Assembly: GCA_903813345.2 (NCBI GenBank)
Contig: CAIIXF020000009.1
Span: 36,575,759-36,639,758 of the forward strand
DNA length: 64,000 nucleotides
Source of the DNA: Owenia fusiformis
Lineage: Eukaryota; Annelida; Polychaeta; Sabellida; Oweniidae
Direction of reading: 5' to 3'
Numbering within the stretch: position 1 is the stretch's first letter; every line of letters starts with the position of its first letter. Of this stretch, positions 1-12,787 are shown piece after piece. The notes under the pieces are model-generated. The model saw nothing but the letters and a program-made list of their open reading frames with translations, made no database searches and had not been told where the DNA came from. Made by a program: the position numbers and the translations under genes.

Positions 1-92
1 CGTCCAAAAAACGGAAATATTTTCAATTTTTGCGTCCTCCAAATTATTTTTGAGTCCTTAACATGTATGGGACACCGTTAATGCAAGCCCTG
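1..92 (-). mobile_element. End of an inverted copy of the 2423-2945 element
   Basis: These 92 bases are the near-perfect reverse complement of the first part of the element at 2423-2945, ending in the terminal motif GCAAGCCCTG. The rest of the copy lies outside the window. It shows the family is dispersed and occurs in both orientations about 2.3 kb apart. Confidence 0.75.
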
Positions 93-2422
93 GTGTATGT
101 GAATTGACTTGCCGATCAAAATTGATCATTCAAAATTCTTTTCCCACTACCGATTCTCAAAAAAGGCTAGATTTTTGTTCCATAATCATCAGTAGGCCAG
201 GGACCCATCATGTTCCTATAAGTTGCACAGTAGCTTTCCATCTGAAACTTCAACCTGTTTGTTCCAGGAATAAGAACAATTTGTCTGTAACCAGATTAAT
301 CTAATGGAGAAATTATTTTTTGTATTTCATTCCAATTAATCAGCATTTTAAAGCTATTTATACTGGCTCAACTGGTCCCCGTGCCCTGTAACTATTACAA
401 GTGTCAACCATATGGTGATTGATCAGCTAGTTAATCATATGGGTTGATAGGTTCTGTCTTGTTAAAGCAGTGCAAGAAATTAATACAAATGTTAAGTCAT
501 CTTGAACCCCTGCTTCTTAATGCGGCATTATTTTCCAGAATGATCTATTTGTCTGAGCATACAATCTACTTAGACATTGTTTTTACATTTCAAACTGGAT
601 TAATGAGTGCATTATATTTACGAGATTGCCTATTGGTTTATTGGTTCCATTATCTGACCTTTCTTATTTAAATGTATTTTTTATCTCTGATCTAGTTTCC
701 CAGCCTCCCAATTTCCTGCATTTGGATGATGTCTTGAGCCCTGTGCACAGGGGGTATGAGCTAAAAATTTAAAGGCCCTATATAAATATTATAATCGTAC
801 TAATTGTTATCAAAAACTTGCATGGGGCCTTTAAGTATTTTAGATACTTGATCCTCTTTCAGTCTAGTGGAGGAGATGCATGTTAGTTGTAAGCAAGTAA
901 ATTGATTTGATATTACTACATTCGAATCAAAGCAACCATTAAATCAATTGACTATTAATAATAATCACTGCCAGGGTTAACCCTGAATCCCGAATTAATG
1001 CACAAAATTACAAAAAAATAAATTCTTGCTCAAATAAAGACTGCTGCCTACTTTACATTAAAGAGGTAATTTTTAAACCATATGAATTTGTCCAATGCAA
1101 CTACAGTGTACTCTGATTTAAACAAATAAAGTGCAGTGCAGCCATGTCCAAGTTGATTAATTACGGAAAGGGGAGTTGGCAAACATTTCAGACACAAAAG
1201 AAAGATGAAATTAAACGTGACAAATAGCGTGAAATAGGACGTCAAGTCTGAGATAAATTTTTTTAGATATTCGAGATGATTTATATGAGTTGGCTTTTAA
1301 GTAATTTTTGTGGAAATGTGAGCTATTAATCACAAGAAAATAATGCTTTATGATAATGTCAACCTAATCTTTTGTAAAATGCAAAATCGGCAGATATGTA
1401 CTTTGGTATTTGCAAGGAATTGAACAAACAGAGACTAAGCTTCAAATTGAGAGCCTAAATTATGTGGTGATATCAAAGAAACATACTGTTTATTCAAGAA
1501 ATGAATAGAAATTGGATGTAGTTCCACTGATATGACAAGCAATTGAAGGGCAGCTTATGGTCTCTCCGCAGTAGCAGGATTAGCGTAGAGGTTTAAAGTG
1601 CGATCATGTAAGATTAGATACATCTTGAGTCAGGTGTCTCTATCTTAAGAACATTCTGGAAAAAGTCACCGCTCAGGTGTCCTTTTCTTAGAACAACATT
1701 TACAATTTATCTTTATCTCGCACAAAGGTCTCTTTCACTTGGTGATTTCATTTGCTTGCGGCTGAAATAAAGGAAGGATACTCTCCAGACAGCCATGATC
1801 TCAAATCAGACACAGAATAAATGACAAAATCGGCTTGGAATATATCAAACTCATTTGTCATGGAATCTCATATAATAAGCAATCCATTCTCACTATATAT
1901 ACAAGTATATGCTGCGTGGTACAGTATGTTTCTTACCTAGAATTATAATTTAGTATTCAGCTCATGGTTGGGAGAGAACTTGGAGTATTAAGAGACAATT
2001 CCTGATAAGACACAATATTTAGTTAGCATATGTAATTCCTGACAAAGTCAGTGCGATGTTTTGCCTGAAATATATGGCTTCAAGGTAGGTGTTGATATAA
2101 ATTAAATTGTATGTATATAGCCAAGTCTATTAGGTAAATTCACAAGAATTTTCGTGATTACAATATCCATGAGCTTTCTCATGGGCTTTCAAGAGAAAGC
2201 CGATGCAATATCCAATAATCAACAATGAAATTGGGGATATATGTAATGTTTAATTTTCACGTCATTGTAGAATGTGTGTTCAAAATCAAATTATCAGTTT
2301 TTAAATAAATTCTAAAAGTAAAGAACTATAATTTATGTACTTTAGTAGCAATTCTAATGAGATGGATGTTTTATTGAGGTGTCATGTTATATTGATGTGT
2401 CATGTCGTATTGATGTGTCATG
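93..2422. other. No gene recognised
   Basis: AT-rich DNA without a coding region I can support; the short open frames lack codon continuity or recognisable motifs. Near the right edge (about 2375-2422) a short motif around GATGTGTCATG is repeated three times and was the target of the transposon that follows. Confidence 0.5.
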
Positions 2423-2945
2423 CAGGGCTTGCATTAACGGCGTCCCGTACATGTTAAGGACTCAAAAATAATTTGGAGGACGCAAAAATTGAAAATATTT
2501 CCGTTTTTTGGACGCAAATTTTTTTTTAGGTCACCGTCAATACTACAATGTGTTTACAACGATACCTAACAAAAACAAATAATTATGATCTCTCACCTTT
2601 ATTTGAATCGTAAATAAGGCTCAACATGTTGAATATTTACAAATAATCATGATTCTCTCGAATTTTTTCGACTTTGTTTATTTTTAGATTTGAAACCATG
2701 ACACGCAACAGTTTTTCCTATTCAGAAACAAATATTAGGTTATTCATGAAATAAAATGTATTCATTGTTGAATGAACGAACATGCATTTATTCAGTCCGT
2801 ACTTAACGTTTACTTCCATTTTAAATTCGCGGCAAGAAATCAAAAACTGAAAAATAAGGGACACACTTTTTTTTCAAAGGAGACACTTTTTTAAAAAAAT
2901 TGCGTCCTTTGGACTCACAAATTTTCTAACCTAATGCAAGCGCTG
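2423..2945 (+). mobile_element. Non-autonomous DNA transposon, hAT-like ends
   Basis: A 523-bp element begins CAGGGCTTGCATTA and ends with the inverted form TAATGCAAGCGCTG. It is flanked by the direct repeat GTCATG (2417-2422 and 2946-2951). Long A/T runs lie inside and there is no transposase frame. CAGGG ends suggest hAT, but the visible target duplication is 6 bp rather than the usual 8. A second, inverted copy is cut by the window start. Confidence 0.65.
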
Positions 2946-2954
2946 GTCATGTTA

Positions 2955-4460
2955 TACTGACGTGCAAATTATACAAGAGTATACTTTCATGTTTTACATA
3001 ATACTTCTTTTATGTTTGACAGGATTATGCATTCTGGTTGACAGGATTATGCATTTTTTTGACAAGAGTATACTTTCATGTTTTACATAATACATCTTTA
3101 TGTTTGACAGGATTATGCATTCTGGTTGACAGGATTATGTCTTCATGTTTGACAAAAGTATACTTTCATGTTTTACATAATACATCTTTATGTTTGACAG
3201 GATTATGCATTCTGTTTGACAGGAGTATACTTTCATGTTTTACATAATACATCTTTATGTTTGACAGGATTATGCATTCTCTTTGACAGGATTATGTCTT
3301 CATGTTTGACAAAAGTATACTTTCATGTTTTACATAATACTTCTTTATGTTTGACAGGATTATGCATTCTGGTTGACAGGATTATGTCTTCATGTTTGAC
3401 AAAAGTATACTTTCATGTTTTACATAATACATCTTTATGTTTGACAGGATTATGCATTCTGTTTGACAGGAGTATACTTTCATGTTTTACATAATACATC
3501 TTTATGTTTGACAGGATTATGCATTCTCTTTGACAGGATTATGTCTTCATGTTTGACAAAAGTATACTTTCATGTTTTACATAATACTTCTTTATGTTTG
3601 ACAGGATTATGCATTCTGTTTGACAGGAGTATACTTTCATGTTTTACATAATACTTCTTTATGTTTGACAGGATTATCCATTCTGGTTGACAGGATTATG
3701 TGTTCTGTTTGACAAGAGTATACTTTCATATTTGATATAATACTTCTTTTATGTTTGACAGGATTATGCATTCTGTTTGACAGGATTATGCATTCTCTTT
3801 GACAGGAGTATACTTTCATGTTTTACATAATACTTCTTTATGTTTGACAGGATTATGCATTCTGGTTGACAGGATTATGCATTCTCTTTGACAAGAGTAT
3901 ACTTTCATGTTTTACATAATACTTCTTTTATGTTTGACAGGATTATGCATTCTGTTTGACAGGAGTATACTTTCGTGTTTTACATAATACTTCTTTTATG
4001 TTTGACAGGATTATGCATTTTGTTTGATAGGATTATGCATTCTGGTTGACAGGAGTATACATTCATGTTTTACATAATACTTCTTTTATGTTTGACAGGA
4101 TTATGCATTCTGTTTGATAGGAGTGTACTTTCATATAATACTTTTTTATGTTTGACAGGATTATGCATTCTGGTTGACAGGATTATACATTCTGTTTGAC
4201 AGGAGTATACTTTAAGGTTTTCATAATAAATATTTCTTATATGTTTGACAGGATTATGCATTCTGGTTGACAGGATTATACATTCTGTTTGACAGGAGTA
4301 TACTTTCATGTTTTACATAATAAATATTTCTTTTATGTTTGACAGGATTATGCATTCTGGTTGACAGGATTATACATTCTGTTTGACAGGAGTATACTTT
4401 CATGTTTTACATAATAAATACTTATTTTATGTTTGACAGGATTATGCCATCATGTTTGAC
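2955..4460. repeat. Complex minisatellite, TTTGACAGGATTATGCATTC core
   Basis: About 1.5 kb of tandem repeats with a core of about 21 bases (TTTGACAGGATTATGCATTC plus a few). Cores are grouped into longer units that alternate GACAGGATTATG, GACAAAAGTATAC and TTTTACATAATACTTC blocks. From 3038 to 3650 a higher-order unit of about 245 bp repeats almost perfectly, so open frames there encode the same peptide again and again. The array stops about 45 bp before the SOCS-box gene's first coding exon. I see no sign that it is translated. Confidence 0.9.
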
Positions 4461-4516
4461 TACATTATACTTAATTGTTTAAAATGATTATACCCTGCAT
4501 TTCCAGGTGTGAGAAG

Positions 4517-7500
4517 ATGGGTGCTGAGGAGAGCAAGGCATACAGCCCAGTCAGCTCTAGAACATCTAGTGTCAGGAGCTGTCCTGGGATAGACTTCCCT
4601 AACCACTGTAGAAGGGAACAAAGGGCCTGGAGTCTGCTGCATCAGTGCACACTAGAGAAATGGAAGGAGGGACATGCAGGTAGGTTGCAAAAAGTGATTA
4701 GTGATAACTGAAACATTATTTATATAAGACTAGTGTGGTAAGATAACTTTATTTCCTGAGGGATATACCTCATAAATAAAAACATCCTATTATACAACTG
4801 TCAGATCATCACTAGAACCAAAACAGATGTCAAAACTGTTTTTTATATGAGTAGCCTTTTTCTTGGCTTGATATTTGCACAATGGAAGCTTTGTATAATA
4901 TTCAACTGACTGTGTAAGTGACATGTTCCCACGATATTTCATGTTTAATTTCCCTTTTTTGTTCCTCAGTACGTATTGTTGGCCATTAAAATCATAGAAA
5001 GTGAAACAAACATTGCCTGGACGAACGCTGCATATACTCTTCTCTAGTAGGATCTTCTTCATCCAATATATAATCTCAATTAGCATCTCATTCACTTATC
5101 AATTAAATAAATTATGTTGAAGTTTTGAATCTGATAATGGAGCAGAATAGAGATTATTGTTCAAAGGAACACCTGTATAGTTAATTCTGAAAAGGTATGA
5201 AAGAAATACCTGTAGAGTGAATTTTACATGCACTAGTCAGTGCTCATCTCTGACTGATAGGAAACAAGAACATGAAGATTAAGTTAAAGATTAGTTAAGT
5301 CTGGCACATGTCAGTCTTCTCTGACATCTAACTTAACAATTACAGCATGAGTTATATGCTGCTTTTCATCAATTTCAAATTGAAGAAGGTTTTTCTCTTG
5401 ATTGTTCCAGAAATAGAAATGTGAAAATTGAGATTATAGATACAGCTCTGGATTTTTAAAATTCCTAAAGATTTTGATATCTATATGTAACCCCCTGACA
5501 CACTTTCAATTTTTATTCCAGCACCTATTTGTCTTATGCAAGATATTTTATATTAATTTTGAGATATTGCACTTTTTATTGAATACTTGAGATGTGTCTT
5601 TGATTATATTATTTTCATAAAAAGTCATCTGATCGGACTTATGTACTCCATGTAAATAAAAACGCGTACATGGTTCATCATAACACACAGACAAGTTTGT
5701 TGCAAACTCCTTAGGCAGTGCTTTAGTCTTCAACTGTGGTGGCAAAGCATTAATATCAGCTATCACTGTATTTTGTCTAAATTGAATGACGTCTTTGATA
5801 AATCCTAAGAACTTGATTGTTAGTATGGCGCATATTGCTAGGCCTCACAGACTTCGATTCACACCATTGTCAGTTCAGACATTGCTGACCACGTTGCTTC
5901 CACCCTAACTATGTTCTCACAATGCGAATATTGGTACTTTAGTCGTAAACCACCAGTTCCTCTCTTCTGAACTTATTATTCCACTCGAGGATTGAGTTCC
6001 CACAATGCGAACCACAAAGTTAAAGAACTGATATTCACATTGTGAGAATGTGGTTCAGGTGGAAGGAAAGTGGTCAGCGAGGTCGGAAATGATGACTTCA
6101 TAAGTCAAAGTCTAGGAGGCCTGAATTCAGAATTTTCAAAAAACACCGTTGCGTTTAAAAAAAGAAAACATGGCTTATTATTCATTTTATTTAACAGAGA
6201 ATCAAACATGTTAATGTAGAATAAACAGACTAGTTTTATCGGATTCTGATTTTCTATTTTGTCATTTTATCATGAAGAAATTAATCTGAAATTGGATATT
6301 TTGTTCAGATTACCCTTGTTGTAGTTATTAAAAAGTATGGAAAGCAATTATACTTTAATAAAGCAACACACCTAATACCTGCTGAAGGCATAATGATAAT
6401 GACTATGTAATCTCTCCTTGCTACTCAGTGCAAGACAGAACTATAACACAAGTATCAGAATTGATGTTGGAGGGGTATATTTTTCATGAATGGGGATGGG
6501 TAACTATAAACAGACCTAAAACCGAGAGTGTTCCAGAGACTATCAGTAAAATTTTACTCTCTGATGATCTATAGTTATATTGCAGTTCTGATTCTGATAA
6601 GATTTTATGGCCCCATGAAGTAACTTTATTGAAGGGAAAATCCATATGGAGAGACCCAGAACAGTTGTTTCTGAAAACATGGAAAAACAGATCATTTTGA
6701 ACATGCTGTTTGTGTGTGCAATCACGAATTACTAAATTCACAGATTTTTGGTTAATTTCAAAAAAGAAGCAAGTCATTTATAGTTTATAGATGTAATGAC
6801 TGTCGATTGTCAGAACGATATCATATAATATATGATATCTTTTGCCAGGAGATTAATGAGAATTTTACAACATAAATCCATTGATAACATTCTTTAGTAT
6901 ATTTGCTCTGAATGGAAGCCATGTTGTTTCCTTGAACAGTCTTTGAAAATGTATATACATGTGCAGTGAAACCTGTAAAGTGGAACACCTCTAGAAGTGG
7001 AACACCTCTTTTCAGAGTCCCAAGACAAACTGACTTGATGTTAAATGAACTTCTATAAGTGGAACATCACACAAGTGGAACACTTTTAGAGGTACCGAAG
7101 GTGTTCCACTTAGACAGGTTTTGCTGTACATGTAAATAAATGTATGTAAAAACTGTAAGCTATGATACATTAACATGTTCATTGTTATGTTGTAGATGCT
7201 GCTGGTTTTAAAGACACAATGCTCAACTGTGATGGCAGCATTCATAAAGACTGTAGCCCTGCTTTCTGTATCAACCGCCAAGGCATCATTAACATCAACA
7301 AGACGTCATCAATCTTCAGTTTCAGACGACGTAGCAAATTCACAAAAATGGCGGAACATTTTGAGTATAATCACATCCCTGCTCAATTATCATCTGTGCA
7401 GAACTTTCACGTGAAAAGTGTGCTTGGATTCCGTGCAAACCTTGTCGTGCTTCACTTGGTGCGTAACATGGCCACACAGTTTGGCTTATTAGATATCAAA

Positions 7501-8307
7501 GACAATAAGTTCAAAGGTGTTTTTGGGAAGAAGTCAGTTGAGTTCAACAATGATGTCGTTACTGCTGCTCTAAGTCCAGATAATTGTTTCTGTCTCATTA
7601 AAGTGCCATATAAGACTGGTAGCATCTACAAACATCGCCTGGAATTATACAACATTGAGTCAAAACAGCATATAACTATGGTAAGCAGTTATGATCTGCC
7701 TGGGGAGCATGCCCATTTTTGTTTTGATCCCCGGTTTAGCAGCTCCAGGATTGCAGTCACAAATATCTTCCCAGATCAAGTTAATAGTCTCTCTCTGGTA
7801 CAAACAGATAATTGGTCAATTTTGGCGACAAATACTCGCGTGGATGACACACGTCAAGAACTTTATCCAAACTTGACAGATCTGATGTACACCAAAGATG
7901 GAACTCTAGTCGTTGCTATAGTGCTTGACCTCACGTGTCACTGTAGGGAAAAGAAGACCATGAGGAATTATCGCCCAGTCGACGTGTCAGTTTTCATTTT
8001 TAATGCTGATACAACCTCAACCTTACACTGTATGAAGTACAAACGATATACATGTGGCCAGCATCTGTGTCCAGTGAACTATATGCCAATATTCTCCCAA
8101 AGTAGCAATAGGATCGGCATCGTGGCCAATATCCCGGACATTCCTGATCGGCATTATGTACAGGTGTACAAACTACCCGCTCAAATAAACCTCCAAAGCT
8201 TGTGTAGAATTGTCATTCTGGACACTTTTAATTCGGATGCTGTCCCCAAACTTCCCCTACCCCCAAAGTTGATCAACTATCTCAACTTTGTGCCTGAGTT
8301 TCACTAG
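4517..8307 (+). CDS. SOCS-box protein with likely N-myristoylation
   Basis: Two coding exons: 4517-4679 (donor CAG|GTAGGT) and 7196-8307 (acceptor TTGTAG), joining in phase as GAT. The product is 424 residues. The N-terminus MGAEES fits the MGxxxS myristoylation pattern, so the protein may attach to membranes. The last 40 residues form a SOCS box: a BC box (LQSLCRIVI, with Leu, Cys and Ile at the expected spacing, binds Elongin B/C) and a Cul5 box (LPLPPKLINYL). Members of this class are substrate receptors of Elongin BC-Cullin 5 ubiquitin ligases. The middle (about 90-380) has alternating beta-like segments that could be a propeller, but I do not recognise the subfamily. The first ATG lies 10 bases after an AG acceptor at 4506, so a non-coding exon is likely upstream. 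A possible polyadenylation signal AATAAA is at 8916. Confidence 0.8.
5840..6122. mobile_element. Foldback element, 283 bp
   Basis: The two halves are imperfect reverse complements. The outer arms are AGGCCTCACAGACTTCGATT and an inverted partner ending GAGGCCT. Inner arms pair GCTGACCACGTTGCTTCCACC with GGTGGAAGGAAAGTGGTCAG, and TTCTCACAATGCGAAT with ATTCACATTGTGAGAA. The transcript could fold into a long hairpin. There is no coding capacity. Confidence 0.7.
6964..7126. mobile_element. MITE with CAGTGAAACCTGT ends
   Basis: A 163-bp element starts CAGTGAAACCTGTAAAGTGG and ends with the inverted form ACAGGTTTTGCTG. Inside, the motif AGTGGAACACCT is repeated several times on both strands. Related termini recur at 11907-12787 and near 16660, so this is a dispersed family. 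Confidence 0.65.
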
Positions 8308-9940
8308 GTCCAACCCTCACATTTTGTAAATGAGGTCCACTTCAGTAGGTCATGCCAGAAACGGTCTGAAATAGGAGCTGAATATTTGGAACATAGGATC
8401 AATATTATATGTAGAACAATATATGGTGCAATTTAACATTTGCAGTATCTGTCAGATGTGCTTATATTATATAGTTATTGTAAGCGTAAACAGCATAGCA
8501 TCTCTGTAAGTTGTACATGTTTTTGTTGACAAAGAAAGTGTAACATGTACGCTTAAGATAATAGACAAATTAATTCCATTGCTAATGGATAGGGAACGAA
8601 GATCAATGCCAAGATAATACATGTGAAATATACATTCTCTGTAATGTCAATATTTGGAATTGCCAACTGACATGGGACTTGTCTGTCAAATTTTGTCATA
8701 CTTTATGGAGTTCTTTTCTTTAAGTGGTGTATTTAGGGACTTGCTATATTAGGTTAGTTAATTGATTAAACTCACACAATTTTGTACAACAAAATTTGAC
8801 AGAAAAGTTCTACAAACCAGTGAGATTTTTCAATTTCAATTTCCTTTGGCTCTTTAATGTTGTACGACTGGATTATTCCATTGTGCCACTATTTAAAAAG
8901 TGTGCCAAATCAAGGAATAAAAAAATCTCTTGCTATGACTCAATTAAAACACATCGCCATGGCTACAATAAGTGTCGCTATTTATGGTTAGGGACATGAC
9001 AGGGAGATGGATGTAAATTGTCATGGCCTTCCTCATTGCTGGCTAATGGGGCTATTTTCATAACTGAAAAATGTGTATATTTTTATTCATTTATTTATAA
9101 AAAGCTTCAATTGATTGATTTATAAAAAAAGTGTCATAGAATAGATACACAATATCTGGTAACATTTATATTGGATTAAATGACATTTGTTTGTTCCCAT
9201 GAAGTAAATGTATATATTTTTCTCAAATTTATTTTGCTAATATTGGTATAAAGGTATAAAGGTAATATACTACATTCAATTCAGACAATAGGACAGTTGA
9301 ATTAAATCTGAGATTACAAAACTGATATTTTATAGCTCAGTTCCACACCATATGTGGGATTCGGCATGTATATGTACAATAGTAGTGTAATATTTAGTCA
9401 TCATTATATGCCATTTTATTTATTATATTTATTATGTCCCCACTGTTGTGTTGGGACATATTGTCAGCCATTGTGTATCTGCCTGTTCCCCTATCTGTTT
9501 GTTTCCTTGATTTCTTGAAAAACACAATTGTCAGAAATGTCCGCTTCATTTTGTGAAGATTTTGTCATTGTGTTTCCAGACGAATAGTTTGAGGATTCAC
9601 GTCAAATTATTGAATCCTTCTTTTCATAAAAGACTTGTAATGATTATCCAGTGGTTGTGACATCTGGCAACATGTTGCCATGGTTATTTATTTATTGCTT
9701 TTGTTTGTGGTGTAAAAAAATTGAAAAATTACAAATTAAGTCATTTATATAACCACTAGTCTTCTGATCCTTTATTTGTATGCAACTTTCATTTTTTAGT
9801 TTTGCCTTTTCAATGAATTTTGATTTCTGGTGTCATCCCAGTGAATATATACAATATCCAATATAGGATAACCATTATATAACTAGGATAGTAAGATAGA
9901 AAAATCATATTGAAAAAGTTTTTTTGGTATATATGTAGTG
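8308..9940. other. 3' flank of SOCS-box gene, no gene seen
   Basis: Likely 3' UTR to about 8930 (AATAAA at 8916), then intergenic AT-rich DNA. A palindromic ATGTCCCCACTG...GGGACAT motif at about 9435-9462 resembles the start of another invertebrate interspersed repeat, but its far end is not clear. Confidence 0.45.
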
Positions 9941-9942
9941 CT

Positions 9943-10705
9943 AATTATCCCAACGAACGAAGTTCGGTAGGGATATAGTGAAGCCCTCCGTCCGTCCGTC
10001 CGTCCGTCCGTCCGTCCGTCCGTCCGTCAGTCCGTCCGTCTGTCCGTCCGGAAGATAACTCAAATACTAGTAGACGGATTTTCTTCATATTTAGCGGAAA
10101 GATGTGTATTGGTGAATAGTTTTACGCAAAAAAAAAATGACGGGACTTTTTCGCAAAAATCATAAATTTTTCATTCTAAACCAAAGTAATTAATATTATT
10201 GTTTGAAATTTTTGTAGTATATTCTCAACATTTATCTATTTCACATATATTCCGTGTTTTACATCCTGACCCCCAGGGGCCCTGTATGGGGGGGTCAGGA
10301 AAACAGAGATTTTCGCTAATTTTTAGATCTTTCTGAAGTATAGCTTTATTATACTCAAATGAAAGGCAATTAAGAGTAGATTGCAAATATTGTATCTTTT
10401 TTCTGATTCGAGCCTCGTAAAATTCAAAATGGCCGTCTAATGTATGATTACGCAATAATTTTTCGATCCCTTCAAAGTATGGCTATATTATACTCATATT
10501 GAAGGAATTTTGGAGTAGATCACAATTATGGTATTATTTTTCAGATTTGTACCTCAGAAAATTCAAAATGGCTGCTTTGCAGGAATTCGCAATTCTAAAA
10601 TCTAATTTTTTCAATTTTAACCAAAGTAATGATTGGAATTCAGTAATTGATATTTTGTTCGTTGGGATTTGCTACCCCGCGGAGTTGCCTTTATCTAGTT
10701 AACAT
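9943..10705 (+). mobile_element. Interspersed repeat with (CGTC)n tract, copy 1
   Basis: It starts CTAATTATCCCAACGAACGA, followed by AGTTCGGTAGGGATATAG and an array of TCCG units (about 9987-10050). It ends with the inverted CGTTGGGATTTGC and TTATCTAGTTAAC. Inside are ATAACTCAAATAC and AAAATGGCCG-type motifs. Other copies are at 20801-21566 and 61811-62612, with a fragment at 50838. There is no transposase, so it is a non-autonomous element. Copy ends agree better than interiors. Confidence 0.75.
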
Positions 10706-11141
10706 TATGATGTACAACAGTATGCATTTAAAACTGAGATACAAATACATAAGGGTTATAAACTGGGAGGTTTTGGATAAACCTTATATCCCAAACCGAC
10801 TGTACATAACAGATGTATTACATACCTATTGAGTAGTCCAAAATTCAAAAAAGTACTTAGGGTACGCATTTTTCTAGTCTTAAAAAGTAGTTTGTGAAAT
10901 TTTCACTTAAATAATATTGCTGAGCAGATCAATGAAATGATGTTAAAATTTAAAATATACAGCATAAGTTTGAAATATATCTTTATTTTGTAAAACGTAA
11001 AATGAGATGCTTTTAGGAGCGGGACCAGGAAGGATACAGCCTGTATCCATCCTGGTCTCACACCTTGGTGATAGCTCCCAAGTTACACTAAATATTCCCG
11101 CTCGTTATGTACATAGAACCTCACTAGGTATGGAATTCATG
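10706..11141. other. No feature recognised
   Basis: Short AT-rich spacer between two repeats. A local inverted repeat (about 11020-11070, CAGGAAGGATACAGCC against GGCTGTATCC...) is visible, but nothing codes. Confidence 0.4.
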
Positions 11142-11769
11142 TAGGGGAAGTGGTCCTAATTATCGCAAGGTCCTAATTATCGCACGATTGTCCTAAATAG
11201 CTAAAATATGCACCCTCCATCTTTTAAACCAGTGTTACGAAAAACAGTTCAACACCATTACTCCCAATCTTCATGATTTATTCATATATTTAGAAATATC
11301 TCTTCATTTTTTAAGAATTGTTAACTTCCGCCATTGTCATAAAATGCTTTTGTGCAAGAAGTGAAATTCGTCTGACAAATTTTGACCCCCTCCAAATAAA
11401 GACAGAAAAGTAAGTGTATAATGTATATTTTGTTGATATTTTACACTTAAACTGATAGAAAAATGATTACAGCATATGTATGTATCTGTTATAAACAGAG
11501 AAATGTATACAGTATCGTGAAATGACATCTGAAACATAACTGTGCGATAATTAGGACGACTGTGCGATAATTAGGACCACCGCACATGCGAGTCTAAGGG
11601 GTCTTAAAGTGTTAGCGTTCGGAGATTGAGAAATGTCAAACACTACTTAGATTTTAGAGGAAAGGTTGATCTTTCGTCCCATATTCTCAAAGTAAGTTGA
11701 AGTTATCATATTTGAAATCGTCAGTAGTTTCCCTGAGTACCCGTGCGATGATAGGACGACTTCCCCTAT
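11142..11769. mobile_element. DNA transposon with GGGGAAGTGGTCCTAATTAT ends
   Basis: About 628 bp. The left end GGGGAAGTGGTCCTAATTAT and the right end, reverse complement GGGGAAGTCGTCCTATCATC, form terminal inverted repeats. The motif TCCTAATTATCGCA is repeated directly at the left and inverted near 11542-11580, giving subterminal repeats that could bind a transposase. No transposase frame survives. Confidence 0.7.
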
Positions 11770-11906
11770 ATGGGAAGTACAGTATATGGGAATTGTATTT
11801 TGGGCATATTGCATTAGTAAGTAATTCTAATGAATTGATGTAATCATCCCATTTAAAATGTGTCATTTACAACAACCCATTGTTTCAATGGGAGCGAATT
11901 TATTTA

Positions 11907-12787
11907 CAGTAAAACCTGCGAACAGGGAATGCTCTTGGGACTGGAGGAAAGTTTCCTTGTTCAGAGGTTTTCCCTATAGAGAGGGGCCACAATTTCAGCA
12001 AACTCAAACTTGCCGAATAACCATATTTGTATCTATATGGGTGTTGATTGATTGTACCAATGCCGACTCCATACTTGGTTGCTAGACCTTGTAGTGACAT
12101 CTTGGAAGATGTATGAAGGTCTCCCGCCTCCCTCCATTGGCTGAGGGTAAGGAGCGTTCTCCCTATGTTGATTTTAGCCGCCGTTACTGGCGTCTGATGA
12201 TGTCTAGTTGATGTAATTTTTGATATGATGTTTAGAAATCTGTTGCTAAGAACTGAATTTCAAGTTTCATCGACCCCATTTTATATCATTGATAATCTAG
12301 AAGTTTGGATCAGTAAAAGATTTAAAGAGATTTGGCTCAACATGACACATGTACTTATCTGTTATCCCCTTAAAACAATTGTCAGTCCCTGAGTCCCTAG
12401 ATTATCACAACTGATTTGATGTAATTAGGTTAATATATCAGGGTAATTAACAGTGGGTGGGATGCTACATACTGTAAACAATTGGCTTATCTTAATCTCA
12501 ATCATATTAATCCAAGCTTTTTAGGATCAGATATTGGTTTAGGACTTTCACACCTCTGAAAAATAATGGAATGTACAGTGTCACCAATATTCCATATTCC
12601 TTGTTCACAGGTGAATATTTATAATTTGCCCCAAAATAGTGTTCCTTGTTCCCTGTTCACAGGTTTTCCCTACAGAGAGGGTCCGTTAACATGTAAGTCA
12701 ATGGAAAAATATTTGGTTCTTTTGAAAAGCATTCCTTGTTCATAGGTTTTCCCTACAGAGAGGTATTCCATCGGACAGGTTTTACTG
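11907..12787. mobile_element. DNA transposon with CAGTAAAACCTG ends
   Basis: About 880 bp between CAGTAAAACCTGCGAACAGG and the inverted ACAGGTTTTACTG. The motif GTTTTCCCTACAGAGAGG occurs near both ends (about 11968, 12662, 12748). It has the same terminal family as 6964-7126. It has no intact coding frame. Confidence 0.6.

Larger units (their letters stand above)
4680..7195 (+). other. Intron of the SOCS-box gene
   Basis: A 2.5-kb GT-AG intron. It holds two inverted-repeat elements (5840-6122 and 6964-7126). The remaining sequence is AT-rich with no further exon that I can support. Confidence 0.7.

Noticed and set aside
3038-3651. Open frames with repeated YFHVLHNTSLCLTG peptides
   Set aside because: They are read through the minisatellite; the repeated peptide follows from the DNA repeat, with no start context, splice signals or outside similarity.
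4475-4516. Upstream in-frame starts for the SOCS-box gene (TTG at 4475, ATG at 4484)
   Set aside because: They lie before an AG acceptor (4505-4506) and would bury the MGxxxS signal; 4517 is the better start, although ATG 4484 cannot be fully excluded.
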